Positions 19,774-28,200 of a stretch of 64,000 nucleotides of DNA are shown here, piece by piece (positions within the stretch are counted from its first letter, which is position 1; each line of letters opens with the position of its first letter). The stretch comes from Chryseobacterium tructae (GTDB lineage: Bacteria > Bacteroidota > Bacteroidia > Flavobacteriales > Weeksellaceae): the NCBI RefSeq assembly GCF_030409875.1, contig NZ_JAUFQR010000001.1, positions 3,596,001-3,660,000 on the forward strand, written 5' to 3'. A program made the position numbers and the translations under genes. Under the pieces are notes generated by a model that was given only the letters and a program-made list of their open reading frames with translations, was not told where the DNA came from and ran no database searches.

Positions 19774-20568
19774 TTAAAGAAATATCTCCTTGGTTATAAT
19801 ATAGATTCCCATTACCAAAATAAACCATCCAAAGGCAGGTTTTAATTTTTCACCATCTATCTTTTTTGAAATTTGTGATCCTATGATAATTCCAATGATG
19901 GCAATCACAGCAATAGTGATAAGTACATTCCATTCTATTTTTGCATTGCTGATGGATGAAAAAAAGCCAATAAGAGAGTTTAAAGAAATAATAACCAATG
20001 AAGTTCCTATGGCTGTTTTTATCGGAACTTTCAAAAGATTTACCAATGCCGGGATAATCATAAATCCTCCTCCTGCACCAACTAATCCTGTTAAAATCCC
20101 GACCATCGTTCCTTCACCAGCAGCTAGCAAAACTTTATTTGTATTCAATTCATTTCCGCTTACCTCTTCCGTGGTCTGATTCTTAATCATTTTATAAGAA
20201 GCCAGAATCATCAAAAAGGCAAAAAGCAACAGGAGAAAAATGTTTTTAGTCACAGTAAAACCTCTTATGCTGAGAAGTTCATCCGGAATCAGAGGCAGCC
20301 AATACATTCTGGTTAGAAAAATTGAAATAATAGAAGGAATTCCAAATATCAGAGCCATTTTAAAATTCACCAATCCTTTTTTAAAATAGGTTATGGATCC
20401 CACGGCACTGCTCATACCCACAATAAAAAGAGAATACTCTGTAGCCAATAAAGCATCAATTCCAAAAAGATATACCAAAACAGGAACAGTGAGAATACTT
20501 CCGCCACCACCGATTAACCCTAAGGAAACACCAATTAAAATAGATGCTGCATATCCTATAAATTCCAT
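19774..20568 (-). CDS. TSUP family (TauE/SafE) transporter, sulfur island
   Basis: Inner-membrane permease of 264 residues with eight hydrophobic segments. Both family glycine motifs are present: IGVSLGLIGGGGSILTVPVL near the N-terminus and VGILTGLVGAGGGFMIIPAL in the second half. The double GGGxS/GAGGGF pattern and its position next to YeeE and an MBL-rhodanese gene point to export or uptake of sulfite, thiosulfate or another sulfur anion. It is not closely similar to the TSUP at 5.6 kb. It is preceded by the second 36-bp element, so it is probably controlled together with the MBL-rhodanese operon although transcribed separately. Confidence 0.88.
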   Translation of the reverse strand: MEFIGYAASILIGVSLGLIGGGGSILTVPVLVYLFGIDALLATEYSLFIVGMSSAVGSITYFKKGLVNFKMALIFGIPSIISIFLTRMYWLPLIPDELLSIRGFTVTKNIFLLLLFAFLMILASYKMIKNQTTEEVSGNELNTNKVLLAAGEGTMVGILTGLVGAGGGFMIIPALVNLLKVPIKTAIGTSLVIISLNSLIGFFSSISNAKIEWNVLITIAVIAIIGIIIGSQISKKIDGEKLKPAFGWFILVMGIYIITKEIFL

Positions 20569-20613
20569 TTGTTCAAATATTATGATGCAAAAATGGGATT
20601 GTTTGAAGAGAAG

Positions 20614-20649
20614 TACAGCTACTTTTGTTACATAGCAGAATTTTGAGTG
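20614..20649 (-). promoter_or_regulatory. Putative operator B of the sulfur island
   Basis: Second copy of the 36-bp block at 19508. The dyad is TGTTACATAGCA here (one arm base changed). It lies about 45-80 bp upstream of the TSUP start codon, a similar place relative to its gene as operator A. Confidence 0.6.
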
Positions 20650-20676
20650 CAGATATTGTTAATGTTTAGTTTTTTT

Positions 20677-20731
20677 AACCACCCCGTCAAAAATTCTTTG
20701 AATTTTTGACACCTCTCCAGAGGAGGGGAAT
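20677..20731. repeat. Dispersed CACCCCGT...CTCCAGAGGAGG repeat, copy 1
   Basis: Contains a perfect inverted repeat GTCAAAAATTC / GAATTTTTGAC (20686-20710) and then CCTCTCCAGAGG. A second copy is at 35979-36031. It lies between the Crp regulator and the TSUP gene. Confidence 0.7.
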
Positions 20732-20790
20732 ATAAACGTTTATGATTAGCTGGAGGAGAAAGACAAAGGAAACGTGAAAAAAAATGGGAA

Positions 20791-21426
20791 TTACTTTGTG
20801 ATTTTCAAGAGAATGATTTTGTTTCTTCCCAGTTTTACTCTTCCATCTTCTTCCAGTTGTTTCAGAAGTCTTGACACCACTACTCTAGCCGTTCCGAGTT
20901 CATTGGCAAGCTGTTCATGCGTAATTGTAATCATATCGGAATTAGTAAGCTCAGATTTTTTATGGAGAAGATCCAGTAATCTTTCATCTACTTTTTTGAA
21001 AGCAATCGCATTGATAATATCAAGTAATTCTTCAAAACGTTTGTGGTAAAGTCTGAAAATATAGTCCAGCCATTCCGGATGTTCTTTGATGAATAAAGAA
21101 ACCTTATCTACAGGAAGAAAAAGAATCTCAGCATCTTCTTCAATTTCTGCTTTTACGATACTTTTCTCATTATGCATTCCTCCCAGAAAAGACATGATGC
21201 AGCTCTCTCCCGCTTTGATATAATACAGCAGAATTTCACGTCCGTCCTCTTCCGTTCGGATGACCTTCAGCATTCCTTTCATCACAATAGGAATAGAACG
21301 TATGGAGGCATTTTCATCCAAAATAATATCTCCTTCATGGTAGTTTTTAGTGATTCCGTATTGATATAGCTTTTCAACCAGATCAGGTGAAGAGGAGAAT
21401 TCAGAAGAAAGTATGTTATCTTGCAT
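20791..21426 (-). CDS. Crp/Fnr family transcriptional regulator of the sulfur island
   Basis: Regulator of 211 residues. The cyclic-nucleotide-binding-like barrel (about residues 15-125) includes GDIILDENASIRSIPIVMKG and the loop GESCIMSFLGGM. The C-terminal winged helix ends with ITHEQLANELGTARVVVSRL (about residues 168-187), a textbook Crp recognition helix. Only a single Cys stands in the barrel, so an Fe-S cluster is unlikely. A lone Cys could sense persulfide, which would be speculation. The 11-mer TTTTGTTACAT found in both operators also overlaps the start codon of this gene (21426-21436). It begins 19 bp from the end of the GH20 gene on the same strand. Confidence 0.9.
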   Translation of the reverse strand: MQDNILSSEFSSSPDLVEKLYQYGITKNYHEGDIILDENASIRSIPIVMKGMLKVIRTEEDGREILLYYIKAGESCIMSFLGGMHNEKSIVKAEIEEDAEILFLPVDKVSLFIKEHPEWLDYIFRLYHKRFEELLDIINAIAFKKVDERLLDLLHKKSELTNSDMITITHEQLANELGTARVVVSRLLKQLEEDGRVKLGRNKIILLKITK

Positions 21427-21445
21427 TTTGTTACATTGAATAGGG

Positions 21446-23695
21446 CTAATTTACGCCAATTTCATCAACAAACAGCCATGCATTTGAATCCGCTCCCGGA
21501 TTTCCGGCTGGAATAATTCCTGCATTTTCGATGATCACCTTAACGTATCTTGCATTTTGTGCTTCCAGGTTTACTTGTATTTTTCCTTTAGCGCTTTGAA
21601 TTTCTTCTTTTCCTATTTCTTTGATGATTTTAAATTCTTTATTATCGTCAGAAATAAAAATTTTAACAGACTTTGCAAGATGGATCCAGCTTCCTTTGTT
21701 TTCTAATGTATTACAATAGATTTCTGAGAAATCGGTTTTCTTTCCAAAATCTATGATTGCCGTCACATCTTTTCCCTGAAAGCCAAGCCATGTCTTCCCT
21801 AATTGTTTTACGTTTCCAATAATTCCATCTACCAAGGTAAAGGCACCACCGAATGAATAATTCTCACTAGGCTGTTGCTCTAGGGTAATTTTCTTCCCTG
21901 TCGATTTTGAGACCGTAAATGATTGTGAAGAGACAGCACTTTTCAGCTGCCCATTTTCAAAATATGCAGATTTAATCGTCAATGAATTAGGGATCAACAC
22001 AGGACTTTGATAAATAGGAGAGTTTGTCGTTGGAACACTTCCATCCAGAGTATATCGGATTCCGTTTGAATGTTGTGAGGTGGAAAGTTCGTAGGCAATC
22101 CCGTTGTTGGAAGGAACTACTTTTCCTGAAATGTTGTATATACTTTTAGCATAGTTAATATTCATTTTATCCAATATTCTAAAATGGCTGATGACCCTGT
22201 TTTCAAAATCTTTATAATTTTTAGGATCAGAAGTTCCCCATCCTACTTCCGCAAGAGCCATTAGTCTTGGAAAAATCATATACTGAACTTGTTTGAAATC
22301 CAGAATATATTCCGTCCATAAATTAGCCTGAACTCCCATAATATACTGAGCTTGTTCGGCATTCAGTTCGGTAGGAATCGGATCATAAGAATACACTTTA
22401 TTCAATGGCGTAAATCCACCAAAAGCGTTAGGCTCAGTTTGAGGATCTCCCTGATAATGGTCAAAATAACAATAGGCTCCAGGTGTCATTACTGCGAAAT
22501 GTTTTGATTTTGCGGCTTCAATACCTCCATTTACTCCTGTCCAACTCATTACAGCGGCATTAGGAGCCAGTCCACCTTCTAAAATTTCGTCCCATCCGAT
22601 GATTTTTCGCCCTTTACTGTTGATGTATTTTTCAATTCGTTGGATAAAGTAGCTTTGCAACCCATGTTCATCCTTTAAATTATTCTTTTTAATTAATTCC
22701 TGGCAATAAGCACATTCTTTCCATCTTGTTTTAGGACATTCATCTCCGCCGATATGAATATACTGAGATGGGAATAATTGAATGACTTCATCCAAAACAT
22801 TTTCTAAAAATGCAAAGGTCTGCTCTTTGGGACAGAATACATCATCAAAAACACCCCATTTAGTAGCCGCCTCAAATGGGCCTTTAGTACAAGCCAATTC
22901 TGGATAAGCAGATAATGCAGCCAGAGCATGTCCCGGCATTTCGATCTCCGGAATTACTGTTATATGCCTTTCCTGAGCATATTTCACTACGTCTTTGATC
23001 TGTTCCTGAGTATAAAAATAAGGGCCATAAGGTTTTCCGTCGAATGTATTATCTACATAAGCTCCAATCATTGATTCTTTACGTTTTGAACCAATCTGGG
23101 TAAGTTTTGGATATTTTTTGATTTCAATTCTCCATCCCTGATCGTCTGTTAAATGCCAATGAAAGGTATTGAGCTTGTACATTGCCAGATAATCAATGTA
23201 TTGTTTCACCTCATCTACGGTAAAAAAGTGGCGACAAACATCAAGATGCATTCCACGCCATGCAAACTTTGGCTGGTCTTCAATTTTCATGGCAGGAATT
23301 TTTCCAGTGTCCTTATACTGATCAAACAACTGGATCAAAGTTTGAAGAGCAAGGAAATATCCCTGCTGACTATACGATTGAATTTTAATCTGCTGAGGAT
23401 TAATAATGAGGCTATAAAATTCTTTGTTTGCAGTTGAAGTTTTTGGCAACGGTGTATACACCAACTGTGCTTCAGTCTGTTTTGTATCCTGGAGCTTTAA
23501 TACAGAGCTTAATCGCTTTTTAAAATATCCGGTCTCATTCTTAGGTAAGTCATTACTAAGTTTGAAAACTTGAGGAATTATAAAGCTTCCTTCATTCAAC
23601 TGTACATTTTGAGGATAGGGAATCAAATTCAATTTATTTTGAGAAAAAACAATATTTGAAATTACTAATAGCACGGCTAATAAAATACGGGTCAT
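21446..23695 (-). CDS. Beta-N-acetylhexosaminidase (GH20), exported
   Basis: Removes terminal beta-GlcNAc/GalNAc from glycans or chitin fragments. The 749-residue product has a signal peptide (1-18), an N-terminal GH20b alpha/beta domain (about 22-145) and the GH20 barrel (about 148-500) with FHWHLTDDQGWR and the catalytic Asp-Glu pair in HIGGDECPKTRW (near residue 316). After it come a beta-sandwich of the chitobiase C-terminal type (about 520-610, YTLDGSVPT) and a discoidin/F5-8C-like carbohydrate-binding module to the end. No T9SS tail, so it is probably periplasmic or surface-held by other means. It complements the beta-mannosidase and glycosylasparaginase for N-glycan breakdown. Confidence 0.94.
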   Translation of the reverse strand: MTRILLAVLLVISNIVFSQNKLNLIPYPQNVQLNEGSFIIPQVFKLSNDLPKNETGYFKKRLSSVLKLQDTKQTEAQLVYTPLPKTSTANKEFYSLIINPQQIKIQSYSQQGYFLALQTLIQLFDQYKDTGKIPAMKIEDQPKFAWRGMHLDVCRHFFTVDEVKQYIDYLAMYKLNTFHWHLTDDQGWRIEIKKYPKLTQIGSKRKESMIGAYVDNTFDGKPYGPYFYTQEQIKDVVKYAQERHITVIPEIEMPGHALAALSAYPELACTKGPFEAATKWGVFDDVFCPKEQTFAFLENVLDEVIQLFPSQYIHIGGDECPKTRWKECAYCQELIKKNNLKDEHGLQSYFIQRIEKYINSKGRKIIGWDEILEGGLAPNAAVMSWTGVNGGIEAAKSKHFAVMTPGAYCYFDHYQGDPQTEPNAFGGFTPLNKVYSYDPIPTELNAEQAQYIMGVQANLWTEYILDFKQVQYMIFPRLMALAEVGWGTSDPKNYKDFENRVISHFRILDKMNINYAKSIYNISGKVVPSNNGIAYELSTSQHSNGIRYTLDGSVPTTNSPIYQSPVLIPNSLTIKSAYFENGQLKSAVSSQSFTVSKSTGKKITLEQQPSENYSFGGAFTLVDGIIGNVKQLGKTWLGFQGKDVTAIIDFGKKTDFSEIYCNTLENKGSWIHLAKSVKIFISDDNKEFKIIKEIGKEEIQSAKGKIQVNLEAQNARYVKVIIENAGIIPAGNPGADSNAWLFVDEIGVN

Positions 23696-24015
23696 GGAAT
23701 CAGATTAAGTTGATACTAATATACTTATTTTTCAAAACTTTTAAATAGCTCAAACTGTATATTTTAACAAAAAAAGATCATTATTTCACTACTTCAATGG
23801 ATCTTAAAAAGTAGATTTATTGTTGGAGGGTTTATTAATATTAAGAAATATCTTAATCAATAGCCCTCTATTTATTTAATATTAAAAGACATTAAAAATC
23901 AAACACTTAAATCACTAACATCATCTTTTTTAAAACTAAAAAAAATTGTGGTTTATTTTTTGATAAGCTTACGTCACTTAAAAGATTAAACATCTAAATT
24001 TGTAAAAAAAATACA
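23696..24015. other. Divergent intergenic region, A/T-rich
   Basis: 320 bp between the divergent GH20 and DUF4197 genes. Apart from the -7 box at 23995-24002 I see only A/T-rich DNA with no reading frame. Confidence 0.5.
23995..24002 (+). promoter_or_regulatory. Bacteroidota -7 promoter box of DUF4197 gene
   Basis: TAAATTTG fits TAnnTTTG, 13 bp before the ATG. I did not find a well-spaced -33 TTG, so support is partial. Confidence 0.4.
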
Positions 24016-24846
24016 ATGAGAAAAAACATTTTTATTGCTGCCGGATTATTACTTTCAATTTCTACACAAGCACAACTTTTTGATATGATAAAATCAACAG
24101 TTAAAGACAAAACAGGAATTGATCTTAATGCTCAACAGCCAACCAAAGGTTCCACTACTCCTGCTACGACCACTACAAAGCCCACTACAACGAATGTTTC
24201 AACCAACACATCTCCTGTGAATCTAGGAAATCTTACTTCAACACAGATTTCTTCCGGATTAAAAGAAGCTTTAAGTGTCGGAGTAACAGATGGAGTAAAG
24301 AAACTAGCATTAACAGATGGTTTTTTGAAGAATGAAGCCGTAAAAATTTTAATGCCTGAAAAATTAAGAAAGGTTGATGCTACTCTACGCTCTGTAGGAC
24401 TTGGCAGCCTGGCTGATGAAGGGGTAAAACTATTAAACAGAGCTGCTGAAGATGCTGTAACAGAAGCTGCTCCTATCTTCACCAACGCGATCACTTCCAT
24501 GACGATTACAGATGCTAAAAATATTCTCTTAGGGAATAATAATGCAGCAACAAGCTACCTGCAAAGCAAAACTCAAAGCCAGTTATTTACAGCTTTCCAG
24601 CCCAAAGTAAAAGCATCTTTAGGAAAAGTAGGTGCTGATACGGTTTGGAAGAATATGATTTCAAAGTATAACACCTTTACAGGACAAGCTGTAACGACTG
24701 ATCTTAATGAATATGTTACTACAGAAACCATCAATGGAGTATTCAAAATGGTAGCAGATAAGGAAAGCGGAATCAGAAATACGCCAGCAATGAGAACGAC
24801 AAACATTTTGCAGAAAGTTTTCGGAGCTCAGGATGCTAACAGATAG
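24016..24846 (+). CDS. DUF4197 domain protein, exported
   Basis: Secreted or periplasmic protein of 276 residues and unknown function. A signal peptide (residues 1-19) is followed by a Thr/Pro-rich linker (about 40-70, many TTT/TKPTT runs) and the helical DUF4197 domain (about 72-272), recognised by SGLKEALSVGVTDGVKKL, NEAVKILMPEKLRKVD and the C-terminal block TTETINGVFKMVADKESGIR. The linker is longer than I would expect for the family. It is a single-gene transcript with its own -7 box and terminator. Confidence 0.85.
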   Translation: MRKNIFIAAGLLLSISTQAQLFDMIKSTVKDKTGIDLNAQQPTKGSTTPATTTTKPTTTNVSTNTSPVNLGNLTSTQISSGLKEALSVGVTDGVKKLALTDGFLKNEAVKILMPEKLRKVDATLRSVGLGSLADEGVKLLNRAAEDAVTEAAPIFTNAITSMTITDAKNILLGNNNAATSYLQSKTQSQLFTAFQPKVKASLGKVGADTVWKNMISKYNTFTGQAVTTDLNEYVTTETINGVFKMVADKESGIRNTPAMRTTNILQKVFGAQDANR

Positions 24847-24871
24847 ATCAAAAGTTGATTCTAAATACTAA

Positions 24872-24898
24872 AAAGGTTGTTTCGTTTGTGGAACAACT
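24872..24898 (+). terminator. Terminator after DUF4197 gene
   Basis: AAGGTTGTT / AACAACTT hairpin (one G-T pair) followed by a run of T. Confidence 0.7.
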
Positions 24899-24910
24899 TT
24901 TTTTATGCTT

Positions 24911-24956
24911 TAATTTCTTTTGTCTTGAAACAAAAGAAGCAAAAATTCAAGACTTG
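24911..24956. repeat. Dispersed GTCTTGAA...TTCAAGAC hairpin (single copy)
   Basis: Contains CTTTTGT CTTGAA ACAAAAG and the outer pair GTCTTGAA / TTCAAGAC. The same module opens each unit of the tandem array at 34578-35439, but the rest of that unit is absent here. Confidence 0.65.
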
Positions 24957-25002
24957 GATTTCTATGCCAGTTAAAAGACAAACCTATGTGGTTTAATCTT
25001 TT

Positions 25003-25125
25003 TCACCACATCGTCACATAGAATAAAATTATTCGTGCATCTGTGGCGATTAAAAATCTGCGAGATAAAAATGTGGTTTTAAGAGATTCTTCATTCCGCA
25101 TTGCTTTATTCAGAATGACAAAAAT
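25003..25125. repeat. Degenerate GCCACGAAT-type palindrome followed by ATTCTTCATTC...GAATGAC element
   Basis: The first part resembles the dispersed CACGAAT palindrome with several changes. It is followed by the phrase AAAATCTGCGAGA and then ATTCTTCATTCCGC...CAGAATGAC. The same order of parts is seen at 27969-28100, so the two form a composite repeat flanking the ABC transporter. Confidence 0.6.
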
Positions 25126-25179
25126 ATCCCTGATCCAAATTTTCTTTTATTCCTAGAACATGATGGGAATTAAAATAAA

Positions 25180-25202
25180 AAACCTTGCGCTTGGCAAGGT
25201 TT
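25180..25202 (-). terminator. Terminator of scoB
   Basis: AAACCTTGC / GCAAGGTTT with a 5-nt loop, followed on the minus strand by T-rich sequence, 10 bp beyond the scoB stop. Confidence 0.8.
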
Positions 25203-25211
25203 GTATTGTAT

Positions 25212-25865
25212 TTAGAATTGCATTTCAGGAATTTCACCTTCAATGATAAGGTCTGCTTCTGTTGCTTTGATGATATCTTCTACTGATACTCCCGGTGCTC
25301 TTTCCAAAAGTTTGAAGCCTTTTGGAGTTACTTCCAGTACCGCTAATTCAGTGACTACTTTTTTCACACAGTTTACTCCCGTTAAAGGAAGAGTACATTG
25401 TTTAAGGATTTTACTTTCTCCGGCTTTATTTACGTGCATCATCGCAACGATAATATTTTCTGCTGAAGCTACCAAATCCATTGCTCCGCCCATCCCTTTT
25501 ACCATTTTTCCTGGAATCTTCCAATTGGCAATATCTCCATTTTCTGAAACTTCCATAGCTCCCAGGATCGTAAGATCCACTTTCTGTCCGCGGATCATCC
25601 CGAAACTAAAAGCTGAATCGAAGAATGAGCCTCCGTCTAGAATAGTAATGGTTTGTTTTCCGGCATTGATGACATCTGCATCTTCTTCGCCTTCGAAAGG
25701 AAAAGGACCCATTCCCAGAACTCCGTTTTCACTTTGGAATTCTACGGAAATACCTTCCGGAACATAGTTGGCAACCAAAGTCGGAATTCCGATTCCCAGG
25801 TTTACATAATAACGATCTCTCAGTTCTTTTGAAATTCTTTTGGCAATTTGTTCTTTTGTAAGCAT
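25212..25865 (-). CDS. scoB: 3-oxoacid CoA-transferase subunit B
   Basis: Beta subunit of succinyl-CoA:3-ketoacid CoA-transferase, which moves CoA between succinyl-CoA and acetoacetate in ketone body or branched-chain use. The 217-residue length is normal. The catalytic Glu is E46 in FQSENGVLG. NLGIGIPTLVA (about residues 22-32) and GGAMDLVASAE are family blocks. The usual partner, subunit A, is not adjacent but 2.3 kb upstream on the same strand, with an ABC exporter inserted between them in the opposite direction. Each gene has its own terminator, so the two subunits must be expressed separately. Confidence 0.93.
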   Translation of the reverse strand: MLTKEQIAKRISKELRDRYYVNLGIGIPTLVANYVPEGISVEFQSENGVLGMGPFPFEGEEDADVINAGKQTITILDGGSFFDSAFSFGMIRGQKVDLTILGAMEVSENGDIANWKIPGKMVKGMGGAMDLVASAENIIVAMMHVNKAGESKILKQCTLPLTGVNCVKKVVTELAVLEVTPKGFKLLERAPGVSVEDIIKATEADLIIEGEIPEMQF

Positions 25866-26086
25866 AATAAAAACTTAGACTGCAATTTAATTATTTTCAG
25901 CCGAATACGAAAGGTATTTTGAAGCCGGAAGTTGGAAGAGAGAAGCTGGGAGTAAGTTTTAGTTGAAAAATGACTCTACTGCCCTATAATAACTTATATG
26001 CTTTATCCTGGGATCTGGTTTTAAATCTTCCTCAACAACAGATTATTGTCATCAATAATTAACATCGTTAGTAAAAATAATATCAT

Positions 26087-26094
26087 TAATTTTG
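26087..26094 (+). promoter_or_regulatory. -7 promoter box of the ABC exporter gene
   Basis: TAATTTTG fits TAnnTTTG. It lies inside the possible upstream extension of the reading frame and so supports the start at 26112. Confidence 0.45.
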
Positions 26095-26111
26095 TATCCT
26101 TATTTATTAGA

Positions 26112-27914
26112 ATGAAAATACTTTTAAGATACCTAAAACCTTATCAATGGCTGATTGTTATTTCTTTGCTATTGGCCACTATTAATCAGGTTTTCTCTTT
26201 ATTTGCTCCTGCCATTACAGGAAATATACTGGATCAGCTGGTTACCCATCCTAATTTTTTCGATAAAGAAAAACTTTTACCAAGAAACATCGACGAATAC
26301 CTTTATGGAACTTCGATCTACCATGGAGCTTTCTACTTTTTAGGGTTGCTTATTGGAACAGCAATGGTGAGTAGGATTGCGAAAGCTTTTCAGGATTATG
26401 TGGTAAGTGTTATTACCCAAAAGTTTGGAGCTAAAATTTTCACAGATGGTCTAAGACATTCCATGGCATTGCCGTATCAGGAGTTTGAAGACCAAAGAAG
26501 TGGTGAAACTTTATCTATTTTAACCAAAGTAAGAGAAGATTCAGTAAAGTTTATTACCAATTTCATTAATATTTTCTTTGGAATTTTGGTCAGTATCATC
26601 TTCGTTTCAGTGTATGCGATCCGCCTGCATTGGTCTATCATGCCTGTATATATTTGCGGAATTTTCCTGATCGCTTTCATCACTAATTTACTGAGTAAAA
26701 GAATAAAAGGCATTCAGAAAAATATTGTTTCGGAAACAACAGCATTAGCAGGAAGTACGACTGAAAGTCTTAGAAATATTGAAATTGTAAAGAGTTTAGG
26801 TTTAACGAATCAGGAAGTTATCCGTTTGAATAACAATACCTATAAAATTTTGGGGCTTGAACTCAGAAAGGTAAAAAGCATTCGTTCTTTAAGTTTTATT
26901 CAGGGAACGATGGTTAATTTTCTTCAACAGATGATTACCCTGACGCTTTTGTATTTAATCTTTAAAAATGTTGTTACTCCGGGACAATATCTTTCACTGA
27001 TGTTTTATGGCTTCTTTATTTTCGGGCCTATGCAGGAGATTGGAAACATCATCATATCTTACCGTGAGGCAGAGGCTTCTCTTCAAAATTTTGACCGATT
27101 AATGAAAAAAGAGGTGGAAGAAAAGCCACTTCATCCTAAGCAAATTGGTGCTATTGAAGAACTGGAGTTCAAGCATGTTTCTTTCAAACATCAGTCGGCA
27201 CAATATAAAGCGTTGAATAATATTTCTTTCGATGTTAAAAATGGAGAAACCATTGCTTTTGTAGGGCCAAGCGGATCTGGAAAAAGTACACTGGTAAAAT
27301 TATTGGTTGGTCTTTACAGACCACAGGAAGGGAATATTTTTTACAATGGTATTAATGGAAAGGAATTTGATTTTGATGAACTAAGAAACCAAATTGGCTT
27401 TGTTACCCAAGACACTCAGCTGTTTGCCGGAACCATCAAAGAAAATCTTCTCTTTGTGAATCCGAAAGCTACCGAACAAGAGCTTGCCATTGCTTTACAG
27501 AAATCGAGTTGTACGGCCCTATTAGAAAGAGCTGAAAAGGGAATAGAAACCGTTATTGGTGAAGGCGGATTGAAACTGAGTGGCGGTGAAAAACAAAGAA
27601 TCGCTATTGCACGAGCGCTTTTAAGAAAGCCTCATTTATTAATATTTGATGAAGCCACTTCGGCATTAGACAGTATCACTGAGGAAGAGATTACTACAAC
27701 CATCAAAGATATTTCAGAGGAAAGAGAACAGATTACGGTTCTGATTGCCCACCGATTAAGTACCATCATGCATGCAGACAAAATCTATGTATTGGAACGC
27801 GGTCAAATTGTAGAAACAGGTTCCCACAATCATCTTATTTCTGAAAAAGGACTTTACTATGCCATGTGGCGACAGCAGATTGGAGAAAGGAAAACAACTG
27901 TTCCACAATCTTAG
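26112..27914 (+). CDS. ABC transporter, fused permease and ATPase (type IV exporter half)
   Basis: Inner-membrane half-exporter of 600 residues from the chosen ATG. An upstream ATG at 26046 would add 22 residues but contains the promoter box. The six-helix membrane domain covers about residues 10-320 and the nucleotide-binding domain about 350-590. Walker A is GPSGSGKST near residue 388, the signature is LSGGEKQRIAIARAL near 490 and Walker B is LLIFDEATSALD near 510, with the H-loop in IAHRLST. It would work as a homodimer exporting lipids, drugs or peptides. Specificity is unknown. It stands alone, convergent with scoA and divergent from scoB. Confidence 0.92.
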   Translation: MKILLRYLKPYQWLIVISLLLATINQVFSLFAPAITGNILDQLVTHPNFFDKEKLLPRNIDEYLYGTSIYHGAFYFLGLLIGTAMVSRIAKAFQDYVVSVITQKFGAKIFTDGLRHSMALPYQEFEDQRSGETLSILTKVREDSVKFITNFINIFFGILVSIIFVSVYAIRLHWSIMPVYICGIFLIAFITNLLSKRIKGIQKNIVSETTALAGSTTESLRNIEIVKSLGLTNQEVIRLNNNTYKILGLELRKVKSIRSLSFIQGTMVNFLQQMITLTLLYLIFKNVVTPGQYLSLMFYGFFIFGPMQEIGNIIISYREAEASLQNFDRLMKKEVEEKPLHPKQIGAIEELEFKHVSFKHQSAQYKALNNISFDVKNGETIAFVGPSGSGKSTLVKLLVGLYRPQEGNIFYNGINGKEFDFDELRNQIGFVTQDTQLFAGTIKENLLFVNPKATEQELAIALQKSSCTALLERAEKGIETVIGEGGLKLSGGEKQRIAIARALLRKPHLLIFDEATSALDSITEEEITTTIKDISEEREQITVLIAHRLSTIMHADKIYVLERGQIVETGSHNHLISEKGLYYAMWRQQIGERKTTVPQS

Positions 27915-27968
27915 AAATAAATGAGTAAATATGGTGATAAAGTCGCTGATTAAGCTGTATTATATTCT

Positions 27969-28010
27969 GCCACGAATGCACGAATAAAAAAGAATTTGTG
28001 CATTCGTGGC
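27969..28010. repeat. Dispersed GCCACGAATGCAC palindrome, copy 2 (perfect arms)
   Basis: Arms GCCACGAATGCAC / GTGCATTCGTGGC around a 16-nt A/T-rich loop. It lies between the convergent ABC exporter and scoA genes and may help terminate transcription. Confidence 0.75.
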
Positions 28011-28057
28011 GTTTAAAAATCTGCGTGATCTGTGAGATCTGCGAGAAGCTTTTATCT

Positions 28058-28097
28058 TGAGATTCTTCATTCCACATCGCTTCATTCAGAATGACAG
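28058..28097. repeat. ATTCTTCATTC...GAATGAC element
   Basis: Short inverted repeat (TCATTC / GAATGA) also seen at 10590-10613 and about 25085-25122, each time in intergenic DNA. Confidence 0.6.
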
Positions 28098-28140
28098 CAC
28101 AACAAAAAGACACTAAAAAAAGTTAAGTTTACTCAATAAA

Positions 28141-28170
28141 CAAAGCGCTGAATCAATATTCAGCGCTTTG
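28141..28170. terminator. Strong hairpin terminator of scoA, possibly bidirectional
   Basis: Perfect 13-bp arms CAAAGCGCTGAAT / ATTCAGCGCTTTG with T-rich tracts on both sides. Confidence 0.85.
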
Positions 28171-28200
28171 TTTTTATTATTAAATGTATTTCTTTAGAAA

